DNA from: Aliiglaciecola lipolytica
GTDB lineage: Bacteria; Pseudomonadota; Gammaproteobacteria; Enterobacterales; Alteromonadaceae
Length of the DNA: 64,000 nucleotides
Assembly (NCBI RefSeq): GCF_018860635.1
Contig: NZ_JAHKPT010000025.1
Coordinates: 105,867 to 169,866, forward strand
Direction of reading: 5' to 3'
Under the pieces are notes generated by a model, which saw only the letters and a list, made by a program, of their open reading frames with translations, had not been told where the DNA came from and did not search any database. Shown here one piece after another: positions 56,233 to 64,000 of the stretch (position 1 is the stretch's first letter; each line of letters begins with the position of its first letter). Made by a program: the position numbers and the translations under genes.

Positions 56233-58055
56233 TAGTACACATCCTTCTGATAACGCTTACTACGACGCATTTCGGTTAAATACGCCTCAGCATCTTCTTC
56301 ACTTTTACCACCATGTTCTTGAACAACAGTCAAAAGTGCATCATGAACATCTTTAGCCATGTGGGTCGCGTCACCACATACGTAAAAATGCGCGCCTTGT
56401 TCTAGCCAATCAAATAATTCAGCACCATTTTCTAAAATGCGGTGCTGTACATAAATCTTTTGCTCTTGGTCACGGGAGAATGCCAAACTTACTTTGTCTA
56501 CCACGCCATCTTTAACAAAACGTTGCCATTCCGTTTGATATAGGAAGTCTTGAGTAAAACTTGGATTTCCAAAGAACAACCAGTTTTTACCTTCGGCATC
56601 ATCTTCTGCACGCTGTTGCATGAAAGCTCTAAACGGAGCGATTCCTGTGCCTGGACCAACCATGATCACCGGTGTTTCTGGGTTTTGTGGTAAACGGAAG
56701 TTATTGTTATGTTCGACAAACACTTTGAGCTCTTGACCTTCTTCTAGGCGTTTCCCCAAGAAGTTGGAAGCTGAACCTTGGCGCACATTGCCATTGACGT
56801 CATATTCAACCATTGCAACAGTAAGGTGCACTTCATCATCTACTTCTGCTTGACTCGAAGCGATTGAATACAGTCTTGGGGTAATGGGCCTGAGTGCTCT
56901 AGCCAGCTGCTCAGCGCTAATTTTTGCTGGGAAATCAGTCACAATATCAACAATTTGCTTATCCGCTAAATACTCTCTTAGCTTCGCTTTATCATCGAAT
57001 AATGCTTGTAATTTTTCATTCGGAGCAGACTCTAAATAGCTCTTCACAAATGTAGGATAACTCAAGGTTAACTCAAATTTTTCGATTAACGCCTGTTTAA
57101 CGCTAAGAGTATCCTTGCCAACCACCACGGTTTCATTTTCATCAACAGCAACAAGCTTCAATAATTCGTCAACTAGCGCTTCGTCATTGGTAAACCAAAT
57201 TCCTAATGCATCACCTGGTTGATATTGAATACCAGATTCTTCAAGAGAAATTTCGATATGACGAATATCTTTAATTGAATCTCGCCCAGTGATTTTTTGA
57301 CTTTCTAATAAAGTAGCCGTAAATGGATTTTTCTTAGAATATTCTGATTTGCTTGCCGTTCCAGAAGTACTAACTACAGCCCCAGCGACAGGTGCAACTT
57401 GCGCTTGACTAGCGGCAAATTCTTCTTTTAACTGAATGGCTATTTGATCAAAAAATGCGTTGGTTACAGTTTCGTAATCTACGTCACAATCGACTCTTGG
57501 AGTAATGCGTTTGGCCCCCAAGGCTTCAAGACGGGCGTCAAAGTCTTTTGCGGTCTGGCAGAAGAATTCATAACTGCTATCACCTAAGCCAACTACAGCA
57601 AAATTTAATTCTGGCAGTTTTGGTGCCTTTTTACTGCCAACAAACTCATGTAACTCAACTGCATCATCTGGCGCATCGCCCTCACCGTGAGTACTGACCA
57701 CGATAAGTAGATGAGTTTCACTTTTCAACTGCTTAGCTTTGTAGTCAGCCATACTCAGTAAGTTGACTTTCAAACCAGCATGTTCTGCCTTTTCTTTATA
57801 GTCTTGGGCAACACCTTTGGCATTGCCAGTTTGTGATCCATAAAGAATTGTAAGTTGCTTTTCAACAACGGCACCAGTTGCAGCAGGCGCAACGACTTGC
57901 CCACCGGTTTGTTGATGTGCTAAACCCGCCAAATAGCCGCTCATCCAAGTAAGCTGGTCATTGTTTAGCGGCGCGATGGCGCTATTAATTTGTTGCCATT
58001 GTGATTCGTTAATAACAGCAGTTGGCACAAGTGCCTGATTGTTCTTTGAAGACAT
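56232..58055 (-). CDS. cysJ: Sulfite reductase flavoprotein alpha-component CysJ
   Basis: Carries electrons from NADPH through FAD and FMN to CysI. Flavodoxin domain (residues about 65-205; [18 protein letters not shown]), FAD domain ([20 protein letters not shown]) and NADPH domain ([20 protein letters not shown], ending in YQKDVY). 607 residues. The region just before the start forms a strong hairpin with a T-run that may control it. Confidence 0.97.
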   Translation of the reverse strand: MSSKNNQALVPTAVINESQWQQINSAIAPLNNDQLTWMSGYLAGLAHQQTGGQVVAPAATGAVVEKQLTILYGSQTGNAKGVAQDYKEKAEHAGLKVNLLSMADYKAKQLKSETHLLIVVSTHGEGDAPDDAVELHEFVGSKKAPKLPELNFAVVGLGDSSYEFFCQTAKDFDARLEALGAKRITPRVDCDVDYETVTNAFFDQIAIQLKEEFAASQAQVAPVAGAVVSTSGTASKSEYSKKNPFTATLLESQKITGRDSIKDIRHIEISLEESGIQYQPGDALGIWFTNDEALVDELLKLVAVDENETVVVGKDTLSVKQALIEKFELTLSYPTFVKSYLESAPNEKLQALFDDKAKLREYLADKQIVDIVTDFPAKISAEQLARALRPITPRLYSIASSQAEVDDEVHLTVAMVEYDVNGNVRQGSASNFLGKRLEEGQELKVFVEHNNNFRLPQNPETPVIMVGPGTGIAPFRAFMQQRAEDDAEGKNWLFFGNPSFTQDFLYQTEWQRFVKDGVVDKVSLAFSRDQEQKIYVQHRILENGAELFDWLEQGAHFYVCGDATHMAKDVHDALLTVVQEHGGKSEEDAEAYLTEMRRSKRYQKDVY

Positions 58056-58100
58056 AAAAACGCTAACCTTTTAATTGATGCAAGCAGGTTAGCGTTTTTT
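58056..58100 (-). promoter_or_regulatory. Hairpin with U-tract abutting the cysJ start
   Basis: AAAAACGCTAACC (58056-58068) pairs perfectly (13 bp) with GGTTAGCGTTTTT (58087-58099) over an 18-base loop. In the direction of cysJ the T-run ends directly at the ATG. The only SD-like AAAAGG lies at the foot of the 3' arm. It could be a terminator/attenuator for upstream transcripts, or a structure hiding the cysJ ribosome binding site. Confidence 0.7.
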
Positions 58101-58169
58101 ATTATTAACAGGAAAGACCTAAATAGGATTTTTTATTACTTATTGGACTTAAAACCAAACTTTATTGAC

Positions 58170-58928
58170 TTAGAAGTGTATTTCGATCCCGGCAAATGCA
58201 CCACTAAACTCTAAATCTGAGTAGATATCATCTAGATCTTCCAACTCTAAAGAAGTCGCTCTGTAGCCCAGTTGTAGCGTCATATCAATCGCCAAATTAT
58301 CGACAAATTCGTAAGCTAACGCGATTTCATAATCACTCAAAGAGTGGTCATCTATCGCCAAATAACTGCCCTCCGCGTAAACTCCTAAGCCGGTAAAAGG
58401 TAGGCCAATGTAAAGTTTTGAATACACCATAGGCACAACGCCAGAAAACTCTTCTCTGGCAAAGTTAGAGGCGTCCGCCGTTTCTCTGACAAATATTTCA
58501 CCGTCTACGTATTTCCCATTGATGCCGAAATCAAAACTAATCAAATCGTTATCAAATAATTCGTAATACAAAATAAAGTCGGTATTGCTCATATCCACTT
58601 CCGTGGTCAGCGCCGTGTCTACACTAAAAATCTCACCATTAAAGGTGAAAGTGCTATTTAGTGTAATATCGCCACTGGTATCTAGGGTTGTTTGACGTAC
58701 TTTGATATTCGGTAACAACGGGATCGGATGCTCTAATGCGGCATAAAAACTCGACTTAGTTTCAGTATCAAAATTAAATCTGGTTATATCAGCATCGTTG
58801 GCAAATCCACCTTCGGTATCCATATTCCAGCCTTGGGCACCCACATACAAACCGAGTAGAGTATCTGCTTGGGCAGGTACAGCGACTACGGATGCGGCTA
58901 AAATTAATGATTTGACTCTATGTTTCAC
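58170..58928 (-). CDS. TIGR04219-type outer membrane beta-barrel protein
   Basis: A signal peptide of about 21 residues, then an outer membrane barrel whose strands include LLGLYVGAQGWNMDTEGGFA and LPNIKVRQTTLDTSGDITLN, as in the TIGR04219 family, ending in FAGIEIHF with terminal Phe. 252 residues. Follows the DUF2333 gene by four bases, so cotranscribed. Confidence 0.88.
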   Translation of the reverse strand: MKHRVKSLILAASVVAVPAQADTLLGLYVGAQGWNMDTEGGFANDADITRFNFDTETKSSFYAALEHPIPLLPNIKVRQTTLDTSGDITLNSTFTFNGEIFSVDTALTTEVDMSNTDFILYYELFDNDLISFDFGINGKYVDGEIFVRETADASNFAREEFSGVVPMVYSKLYIGLPFTGLGVYAEGSYLAIDDHSLSDYEIALAYEFVDNLAIDMTLQLGYRATSLELEDLDDIYSDLEFSGAFAGIEIHF

Positions 58929-58932
58929 TCTT

Positions 58933-59925
58933 TTATCCTTGATTTAACAGTTCATTTAATTCGATTAAAGCAGCATTTGCTCGGGAAATATAGTTCGCCA
59001 TGACTAATGAGTGATTAGCTAACATACCTAAGCCACTTCCATTTAAAATCATCGGACTCCAAATTGTCTGTTGAGTAGATTCGAGTTCACGAATAATTTG
59101 ACGCAAACTGACTGTGGCATTTTTCTTTTCAAGCACGTCAGCAAAATCGACTTCTACCGCTTTGAGAAAATGAATCAGAGCCCATGCGGCACCTCTTGCT
59201 TCATAAAAATTATCGTCGGTTTTCCACCAGCTGGTTTTTTCATAACGCTGTTTAGGTTCAGGTGTAGACTGTCTAGCTTGCGCATCCCCAGCTAAATCTG
59301 TGTTTAGCACTTCTTGGCCGACACTGGCACTTAGCTTCTGTGAAAGATTGCCCAATCGTTTTTCTACTTGCTTCAACCAATCCCTCAAGTTATCTGCTCG
59401 AGAGAAAAATTGCGCACTGCCTTGGCCTTTATCAGCCAAATCAGTTCGATAAGCATACAAATCTTTAAGCGCGTCTTGGTACATTGACTCTGCTGAAGGA
59501 AGCATCCAACTCAGGTGATTCATATTTAACGCTGGCTGCGCTTTTATTAACTCTGGGTTTTCCATAGATTGTGACTGCGAGCGACTAAAATCTTTGCGCA
59601 TTGCCAACGCAAGATCACGGGACATTTCTAACACTCCAAATTCCCATCTAGGCATGTTATCCATGAATATTCCCGGCGGCATAACGTCGTTTGATAAATA
59701 ACCACCTGGTTTATCCATTAACGATTCCACCACACGAATCAGTGTATGAGTTGTTGTGTAACCTACAACCACATTTTCCGAATTCGCTTGAGCATATGAT
59801 TGAGCTTCCGTTCTCACATTGAACGAATCAGGTTCTGAACTCCAATAGATAGAAACTAACCAACCTATAAACACAATTATTAGGAAAGTGGTGGTGAGCC
59901 ATTTCGCATTTAAAAAACGTTGCAT
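58933..59925 (-). CDS. DUF2333 family membrane-anchored protein
   Basis: One N-terminal membrane helix (residues 10-30), then a large periplasmic helical domain with VVESLMDKPGGYLSNDVMPP and PRWEFGVLEMSRDLALAMRK, characteristic of DUF2333 of marine gammaproteobacteria. 330 residues. Function unknown; it is paired with the TIGR04219 barrel here. Confidence 0.9.
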   Translation of the reverse strand: MQRFLNAKWLTTTFLIIVFIGWLVSIYWSSEPDSFNVRTEAQSYAQANSENVVVGYTTTHTLIRVVESLMDKPGGYLSNDVMPPGIFMDNMPRWEFGVLEMSRDLALAMRKDFSRSQSQSMENPELIKAQPALNMNHLSWMLPSAESMYQDALKDLYAYRTDLADKGQGSAQFFSRADNLRDWLKQVEKRLGNLSQKLSASVGQEVLNTDLAGDAQARQSTPEPKQRYEKTSWWKTDDNFYEARGAAWALIHFLKAVEVDFADVLEKKNATVSLRQIIRELESTQQTIWSPMILNGSGLGMLANHSLVMANYISRANAALIELNELLNQG

Positions 59926-59981
59926 AATATGCTTCCTGTATTTTGAATTAATGACACCTTACACGCATAACATCATCTATT

Positions 59982-60440
59982 CTAATGATGGCTATGTGAC
60001 TTTTCTTTTCCGGGCATAACCGCTTTTGCTGCTACCTGAATCGTTTTTTGATCTTCGCTGACCAAGGTAATTAAAACCCTTTGATTTTCTGACAATGGCT
60101 TTTTAAGACCAAATATCATTACGTGTAAACCACCAGGTTTGAAGGCGACTGTTTCCCCAGCTGGTATTTTAATTTGTTCTTGTTGTTGCATACTCATCAT
60201 ACCGTTTTCCATAACATGAGCATGCAATTCAGCTTTTTCAGCAATGTCGGTGCTGGCGGATACCAGAACCACATCTTTGTTGGAAGTATTTTGGATTTTA
60301 AAATAAGCAGCTGTATTAGGAACTGTTGGCGGTAATAAACGTACTGTTGCATCTGATATTTTGATATTTGCAGAGCTAGCAAAACTACAAACCAATAATC
60401 CGATGAAAATCAACCACGGTTGCTGCTTGACGAATTTCAT
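59982..60440 (-). CDS. Copper chaperone PCu(A)C
   Basis: A periplasmic Cu(I) carrier for oxidase assembly. Signal peptide of about 24 residues; metal-binding pattern with HAHVMENGMMSM and GGLHVMIFGL (His and Met ligands), and a His-rich tail SHSHH. 152 residues. No SCO or cox genes adjacent, so possibly a housekeeping copy. Confidence 0.93.
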   Translation of the reverse strand: MKFVKQQPWLIFIGLLVCSFASSANIKISDATVRLLPPTVPNTAAYFKIQNTSNKDVVLVSASTDIAEKAELHAHVMENGMMSMQQQEQIKIPAGETVAFKPGGLHVMIFGLKKPLSENQRVLITLVSEDQKTIQVAAKAVMPGKEKSHSHH

Positions 60441-60621
60441 AAACTGCCTTTCCTGAATAATAAATTTCCCGTAATTATCAATTAATTCACGCGCTTTTAC
60501 CAGAATAGTCAGCGCTTTTTCAGTTGTGAGTTGTTTATCGTCTCACCTAATAATGGCGGCAGATTATGTTGGGCGGTTAATAACGGTAATTGGTATTCAT
60601 GCGGCCCGGCGATTTTTACCG

Positions 60622-60951
60622 TTAATATTGAGTTGGCCGCTTGTCTTTTACTAACCAGATAATGAAGGCAATCACCAGTAACATTGGCCAAAACACAGTA
60701 ACGCCAGCCAATAACATAGCCACAAACGCAACAAACAAAGCCAATGCTATGGCACCAAACACGCTGATAGCGACAATAACACCAACAATGGCCAATACGG
60801 CGCCAATAGCGGTAACCCCTACAACCGACTCCATCGGACCAAATATATGCTCATCTAAATGAATCGAGAAATCAAACCACTCGCTAACCAAGATACCGCA
60901 ACTGTAAGTAATAAGTACGGCAATCAAAATAGCTAAAATAAGATTTTTCAT
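60622..60951 (-). CDS. Hydrophobic membrane protein of the psp cluster
   Basis: 109 residues, three to four helices; AGGGAG precedes the ATG. It is 24 bases after pspC on the same strand. Glycine/valine-rich helix VGVTAIGAVLAIVGVIVAIS may act like PspG/PspB-type accessory proteins, but no family is recognised. Confidence 0.7.
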   Translation of the reverse strand: MKNLILAILIAVLITYSCGILVSEWFDFSIHLDEHIFGPMESVVGVTAIGAVLAIVGVIVAISVFGAIALALFVAFVAMLLAGVTVFWPMLLVIAFIIWLVKDKRPTQY

Positions 60952-60975
60952 CGCATTCTCCCTACGAAACTAAGG

Positions 60976-61176
60976 TTATCTTGTTGGAATTAACAAAACC
61001 GCTAACAGATAAGCCACACCAACAACCATTGGCATAAAAATAAAGGCTGCGATAGCTGCGATTCTTACAATCCAAGCATCAACACTAAAATGCGTTGCAA
61101 TGCCTGCACATACGCCGCTAATTTTGCCACGAACCGTGTCACGATATAGTTGATTTGTATTTAAATAGTCTTTCAT
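60976..61176 (-). CDS. pspC: Phage shock protein C, short PspC-domain protein
   Basis: The 66-residue PspC domain has LYRDTVRGKISGVCAGIATH and a following single hydrophobic helix pair VRIAAIAAFIFMPMVVGVAY. The start at 61176 has GTAGGAGT upstream; the frame open to 61221 would add 15 residues without reason. In E. coli PspC relays envelope stress to PspA. Confidence 0.92.
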   Translation of the reverse strand: MKDYLNTNQLYRDTVRGKISGVCAGIATHFSVDAWIVRIAAIAAFIFMPMVVGVAYLLAVLLIPTR

Positions 61177-61272
61177 GTTGATACTCCTACAGAAATTAGT
61201 ACGTTTTAATCGAAGGCCCAAAAATTTCAGGCCTTACGAATAAACATTTTAGAGATTGCCAAGCCGACTTTG

Positions 61273-61932
61273 TTACGCGACTTTCTTGCGCAGCGCAGCC
61301 AACTCTTTTTCGATATTTTCGTCTTGTTCAAGCTTCTCGATTTGCGCACTTAAAGATTGGCTTTCAGATACCAAATCATAAGCTTCGACTTGTGATTCTA
61401 AGTCGTCGATACGACTTTCATAATGTTCGAACCGAGCAATTGCATCGTCAATTTTCTCAACACTCTGAGAGGTTTTCGCTTTCAGACGTACTGACACTGA
61501 TTGCTGTCTAATATCCAACGCTTTTTGACGACTTCTTGCTTCTTTAAGTTTCTCTTGCAAACGTGAAGTGTCGTCTTGCAATTTAGCAATAGCCTCTTCA
61601 ACCACGTCCATTTCTTTGGTTAGCAATTTTAACGACTCTTGCGCTTTGTTTTTTTCAACTAAAGCGGCTCTAGCTAAGTCTTCACGCTCTTTTTTAAGCG
61701 CGACTGTGGCTTTGCTCTGCCAATCTTTAACTTGTCCCTCTAGCTTTTCCTGTTTGCGCACTAAGTGTTTTTTATCAGCTAAACTTCTTGCCGCAACTGA
61801 GCGTATTTCTACTAAGGTCTCTTCCATTTCTTGCACTATTAGGCGAATGACCTTTTGTGGATCTTCCGCTTTGTCTAAGATGGCATTAAGATTTGCTTGT
61901 ACTATGTCTGACATTCTTGTGAACATACCCAT
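61273..61932 (-). CDS. pspA: Phage shock protein A
   Basis: IM30/PspA/ESCRT-III family: coiled-coil of 219 residues, beginning MGMFTRMSDIVQANLNAILD with the amphipathic membrane-binding helix and AEDPQKVIRLIVQEMEETLV. GGAGG lies before the ATG. It binds and repairs stressed inner membranes. First gene of a pspA-pspC-membrane protein unit, expressed from a sigma-54-type promoter. Confidence 0.96.
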   Translation of the reverse strand: MGMFTRMSDIVQANLNAILDKAEDPQKVIRLIVQEMEETLVEIRSVAARSLADKKHLVRKQEKLEGQVKDWQSKATVALKKEREDLARAALVEKNKAQESLKLLTKEMDVVEEAIAKLQDDTSRLQEKLKEARSRQKALDIRQQSVSVRLKAKTSQSVEKIDDAIARFEHYESRIDDLESQVEAYDLVSESQSLSAQIEKLEQDENIEKELAALRKKVA

Positions 61933-62022
61933 TTTTCGATCCTCCGAGATTTATATGAGTGTTGTATTTTGAATTACTTTGATAATTCTAAATTCAATTT
62001 TCTTTACCAGTACTTCTCTTAT

Positions 62023-62038
62023 TACAAACTACGTGCCA
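62023..62038 (-). promoter_or_regulatory. Sigma-54 (-24/-12) promoter of pspA
   Basis: Minus strand TGGCAC-GTAGT-TTGTA, with a perfect -24 element and correct spacing, 91-106 bases upstream of pspA. Psp operons are driven by sigma-54 with PspF. A divergent pspF is usual but absent here. Confidence 0.8.
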
Positions 62039-62039
62039 A

Positions 62040-62386
62040 ACTTTCAAATACAGCTAAACCATTGTTTATTATCTACTTTTAATATTGCCATCTGAATTTA
62101 AAAAATACGTTTTGAATTTCAAATTAGGATATTAGTCAAATTCGCTAATTAGTTGGTCAAAATATTAAAACTAGGAAAGCGTTATAAAATAGCGGCAGAT
62201 AAATGTTCGATGTCTGAATTAAGGGCGTGAAAAAAACGTCATAGTGATGGGAGTATGTTGTCGGCGCACAACATATCTTTAGAGAGATCGCGATCTCACT
62301 AGGCAGACCAACAAACCTCTGAAAAGTGAATAGTACTTTTAGCAAGTCCGCTAAACCTAATACTAGGGTTTGAAACGGACGGGCAA
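62040..62386. other. Region upstream of the pspA promoter, no gene seen
   Basis: Should contain enhancer sites for PspF and possibly IHF, not identified by eye. A 62-codon frame at 62157-62345 has no good ribosome binding site or signal and is rejected. Confidence 0.5.
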
Positions 62387-62806
62387 CTAAAACTTCTTAA
62401 GTACTTCCAGAACAGACTCCATTTGATATTGCCTTAAGTCAGATACACTATTCTCAGAAAAGTGTTTAAAGCTGACAGATGCATCTTCATACAATGCAGC
62501 ACCTGTGGCCGATAACTTAACCAAACTTATTCTGGCGTCTCTTGGATTTTTTTGTTTTTCAATGAGGTGAATTTTTTCTAGAGGATTCAACATACGTGTT
62601 ACACCTGAAGCTGTCATACCTAAAGCTTCAGCTAAGGCGATTCGACTCATTGTGTGCATCGGTTGATTAGACAAAACATGCAATGCCATGTACTCACTAA
62701 AGCTAACCCCGTGCACACTTAAACTACGATCAAGCTTTTTATTAACCTTTACAGCAGCTAAGTTCAAATTGATTAACAGCGACATAGAGTCAGTTAGTTT
62801 TTTCAT
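62387..62806 (-). CDS. MarR family transcriptional regulator
   Basis: A winged helix protein of 139 residues; MSRIALAEALGMTASGVTRM is the recognition region and KNPRDARISLVKLSATGAAL the wing, both diagnostic of MarR. Control targets unknown; the adjacent gap and the two small envelope genes are candidates. Confidence 0.92.
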   Translation of the reverse strand: MKKLTDSMSLLINLNLAAVKVNKKLDRSLSVHGVSFSEYMALHVLSNQPMHTMSRIALAEALGMTASGVTRMLNPLEKIHLIEKQKNPRDARISLVKLSATGAALYEDASVSFKHFSENSVSDLRQYQMESVLEVLKKF

Positions 62807-62961
62807 TTCATATCCAAATTATTAATTGACACATCAAGTATATATCAACAATTAATTTAGTGAACCATTATTTTAGATGACAAAGCGGACAGGATGGAAA
62901 GTTATTTAAGCTAAGGATGGATAAATTTCGAGAGGGTAATTTAAATAAAAGATGACGGTCT

Positions 62962-63123
62962 CTACTGCGCGTTGCGACCGTCATGATATTGGAGATTAGA
63001 ACCATTAACCGGTACTGCATGGCTGTTCTTTTTACACTCGACCAGACTAAATACTAATGCTGCTGCGAGGTAGGCCATTACCGGTGCTAATAATAGAGTA
63101 AGTAGATGTATGTGGTTAAACAT
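62962..63123 (-). CDS. Small membrane protein of 53 residues
   Basis: ATG at 63123 behind a perfect AGGAG encodes MFNHIHLLTLLLAPVMAYLA and further hydrophobic residues, then a polar tail. One helix, signal-anchor like; a CKKNS follows the helix. It begins 14 bases after the stop of the 95-residue secreted protein, so they form a two-gene unit. Function unknown. Confidence 0.68.
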   Translation of the reverse strand: MFNHIHLLTLLLAPVMAYLAAALVFSLVECKKNSHAVPVNGSNLQYHDGRNAQ

Positions 63124-63137
63124 AGTTAGTCTCCTTA

Positions 63138-63425
63138 CTATTCAGCTTTATCACTTTCTTCTTTTTTAAGTTCAGTGTCACTGTTTAAATCTGTAATGGT
63201 TACGTTAGTTACATAATCTTGTGAATCAGACTCAAAACCAATTGAATTGTTTACTGTCAAAATGGCCTCTTCAACACCGTATGATATTTCTTCTTTAGTA
63301 ACGCTAACTGCTTGTGAAATAAGTGAACCAACAAGTTGTTCTACTGATACATTTGCTGCATGTACAGATGAAGCTACGAATAAACCTGAGATAAGTACTG
63401 TTGCTGCTGTGATTTTCTTAAACAT
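63138..63425 (-). CDS. Small secreted protein
   Basis: 95 residues with a signal peptide of about 23 residues (MFKKITAATVLISGLFVASS VHA). The mature part begins NVSVEQLVGSLISQAVS and has an acidic Lys/Glu/Asp C-terminus. No known motif. Upstream lies an AT-rich 220-base gap. Confidence 0.72.
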   Translation of the reverse strand: MFKKITAATVLISGLFVASSVHAANVSVEQLVGSLISQAVSVTKEEISYGVEEAILTVNNSIGFESDSQDYVTNVTITDLNSDTELKKEESDKAE

Positions 63426-63648
63426 AATAATTTCCTTAGTAGTTGTGCTGTATGTGTAACTGATTATTCAGTTACTAGTTAAGTCGCAATCATTATTGCG
63501 ATAGTTGTGCCAACTACTAAAAAAAATTTCATCCATTTGTTTTTTAAAGGATTTTCAAAAAACATGGGACGCGACAAATAAACCAAATAACATTTTTTTG
63601 AAGTAAAAAATAATATTTTAGTGTTTTTGACCAAGTCACTTAGCGTTT

Positions 63649-64000
63649 TTAACCAACTTGGTCAGGTGCATGAGTATTGCGAAATTGTTCCGCTTGGAAT
63701 TGAGCTTCATCCAGAGTATCTAATGCATCATGCAATAACTCAATGCCGACACCTTTTTGAGTACCATTCTGACTTAAGTATCTGCGCCAAATACGCGCAC
63801 CAGGTTGTCCTTGGAATAAACCGAGCATATGCCGAGCTATGTGCCAGATTCGGGTATGAGGTAACTCTAATTGGACCTCTGCATACTCAATCATTTTTTC
63901 AACAACCTGATGACGAGTTGGAATAGCATGGTTATCGTTGTAAAAAAGCTTATCAACCTCGGCTAAAATATACGGATTGCTATAAGCCTCGCGACCTATC
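63649..64000 (-). CDS. dusA: tRNA-dihydrouridine synthase A, C-terminal part (5' end outside the window)
   Basis: The frame runs from the window edge at 64000 to the stop at 63649. It reads GREAYSNPYILAEVDKLFYN, and later RHMLGLFQGQPGARIWRRYL, both DusA hallmarks. The enzyme reduces U20/U20a of tRNA with FMN. The ATG at 63894 is internal, not the start. Confidence 0.93.
   Translation of the reverse strand, partial: IGREAYSNPYILAEVDKLFYNDNHAIPTRHQVVEKMIEYAEVQLELPHTRIWHIARHMLGLFQGQPGARIWRRYLSQNGTQKGVGIELLHDALDTLDEAQFQAEQFRNTHAPDQVG

Noticed and set aside
60509-60691. 60-codon frame on the minus strand
   Set aside because: Overlaps the end of the 109-residue membrane protein in another frame, lacks a ribosome binding site and a plausible protein pattern.
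62157-62345. 62-codon minus-strand frame
   Set aside because: Lies in the pspA upstream region, with no ribosome binding site and no conserved-looking pattern.
63621-63926. 101-codon plus-strand frame
   Set aside because: Antisense to dusA, whose protein signature is clear on the minus strand.

Overview
The window looks like a chromosomal segment of a marine gammaproteobacterium of the order Alteromonadales, in the Alteromonas/Paraglaciecola/Aliiglaciecola neighbourhood. The grounds are the moderately AT-rich composition, a complete S10 ribosomal protein operon of gammaproteobacterial type, trmA next to fabR, cysJIH, PspA/PspC, DUF2333 and TIGR04219-type proteins, a PEP-CTERM protein and many c-di-GMP enzymes. 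The species call is inference from gene content; no database was searched.

Layout. 1-3300: a three-gene operon of unknown function (C-terminally anchored protein, periplasmic solute-binding-like protein, polytopic membrane protein) bracketed by two arrays of a 46-47 bp palindromic REP-like repeat. 3377-7571: small membrane protein, DyP peroxidase, gamma-glutamyltransferase and DUF4382 lipoprotein. 7750-9660: glnK-amtB with an intrinsic terminator, a sigma-54 promoter and two NtrC-type sites. 9763-17662: TonB-like N-terminus protein, mrcB, hrpB, thpR, purU and a histidine phosphatase. 17679-28904: envelope proteins, Dcp-type peptidase, PqiA-like protein, orphan 3TM holin, EamA transporter with AraC regulator, orphan LytTR regulator, spondin/PEP-CTERM protein, ECF sigma factor with membrane partner, and dps. 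29127-34765: TPR-GGDEF protein, prepilin, a yybP-ykoY manganese riboswitch ahead of a GDT1-family exporter, and two solute-binding-like proteins.

34873-40087 is the complete S10 operon (rpsJ to rpsQ, minus strand) with promoter, an attenuator-like leader hairpin and a terminator. It is not followed by the usual spc operon. Divergent from it, 40325-41166 holds the most interesting locus: two tiny double-glycine-leader peptides rich in GxxxG, a hairpin terminator, and two tandem related 70-residue two-helix membrane proteins. This looks like a two-peptide bacteriocin with two immunity proteins. A GAF-GspE/PilB-type ATPase follows.

43520-53694: DUF5610 protein, trmA, fabR, a fatty acid desaturase with a FabR-type operator at its promoter, small periplasmic protein, UDG-like protein, REC-DUF3369-GGDEF-EAL protein, TIGR03899-like protein and yghU. 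53766-58055 is cysJIH, with a strong hairpin abutting the cysJ start. 58170-61932: TIGR04219 barrel, DUF2333 protein, PCu(A)C copper chaperone and pspA-pspC-membrane protein from a sigma-54-type promoter with no adjacent pspF. 62387-64000: MarR regulator, two small envelope proteins and the 3' end of dusA, which runs off the window.
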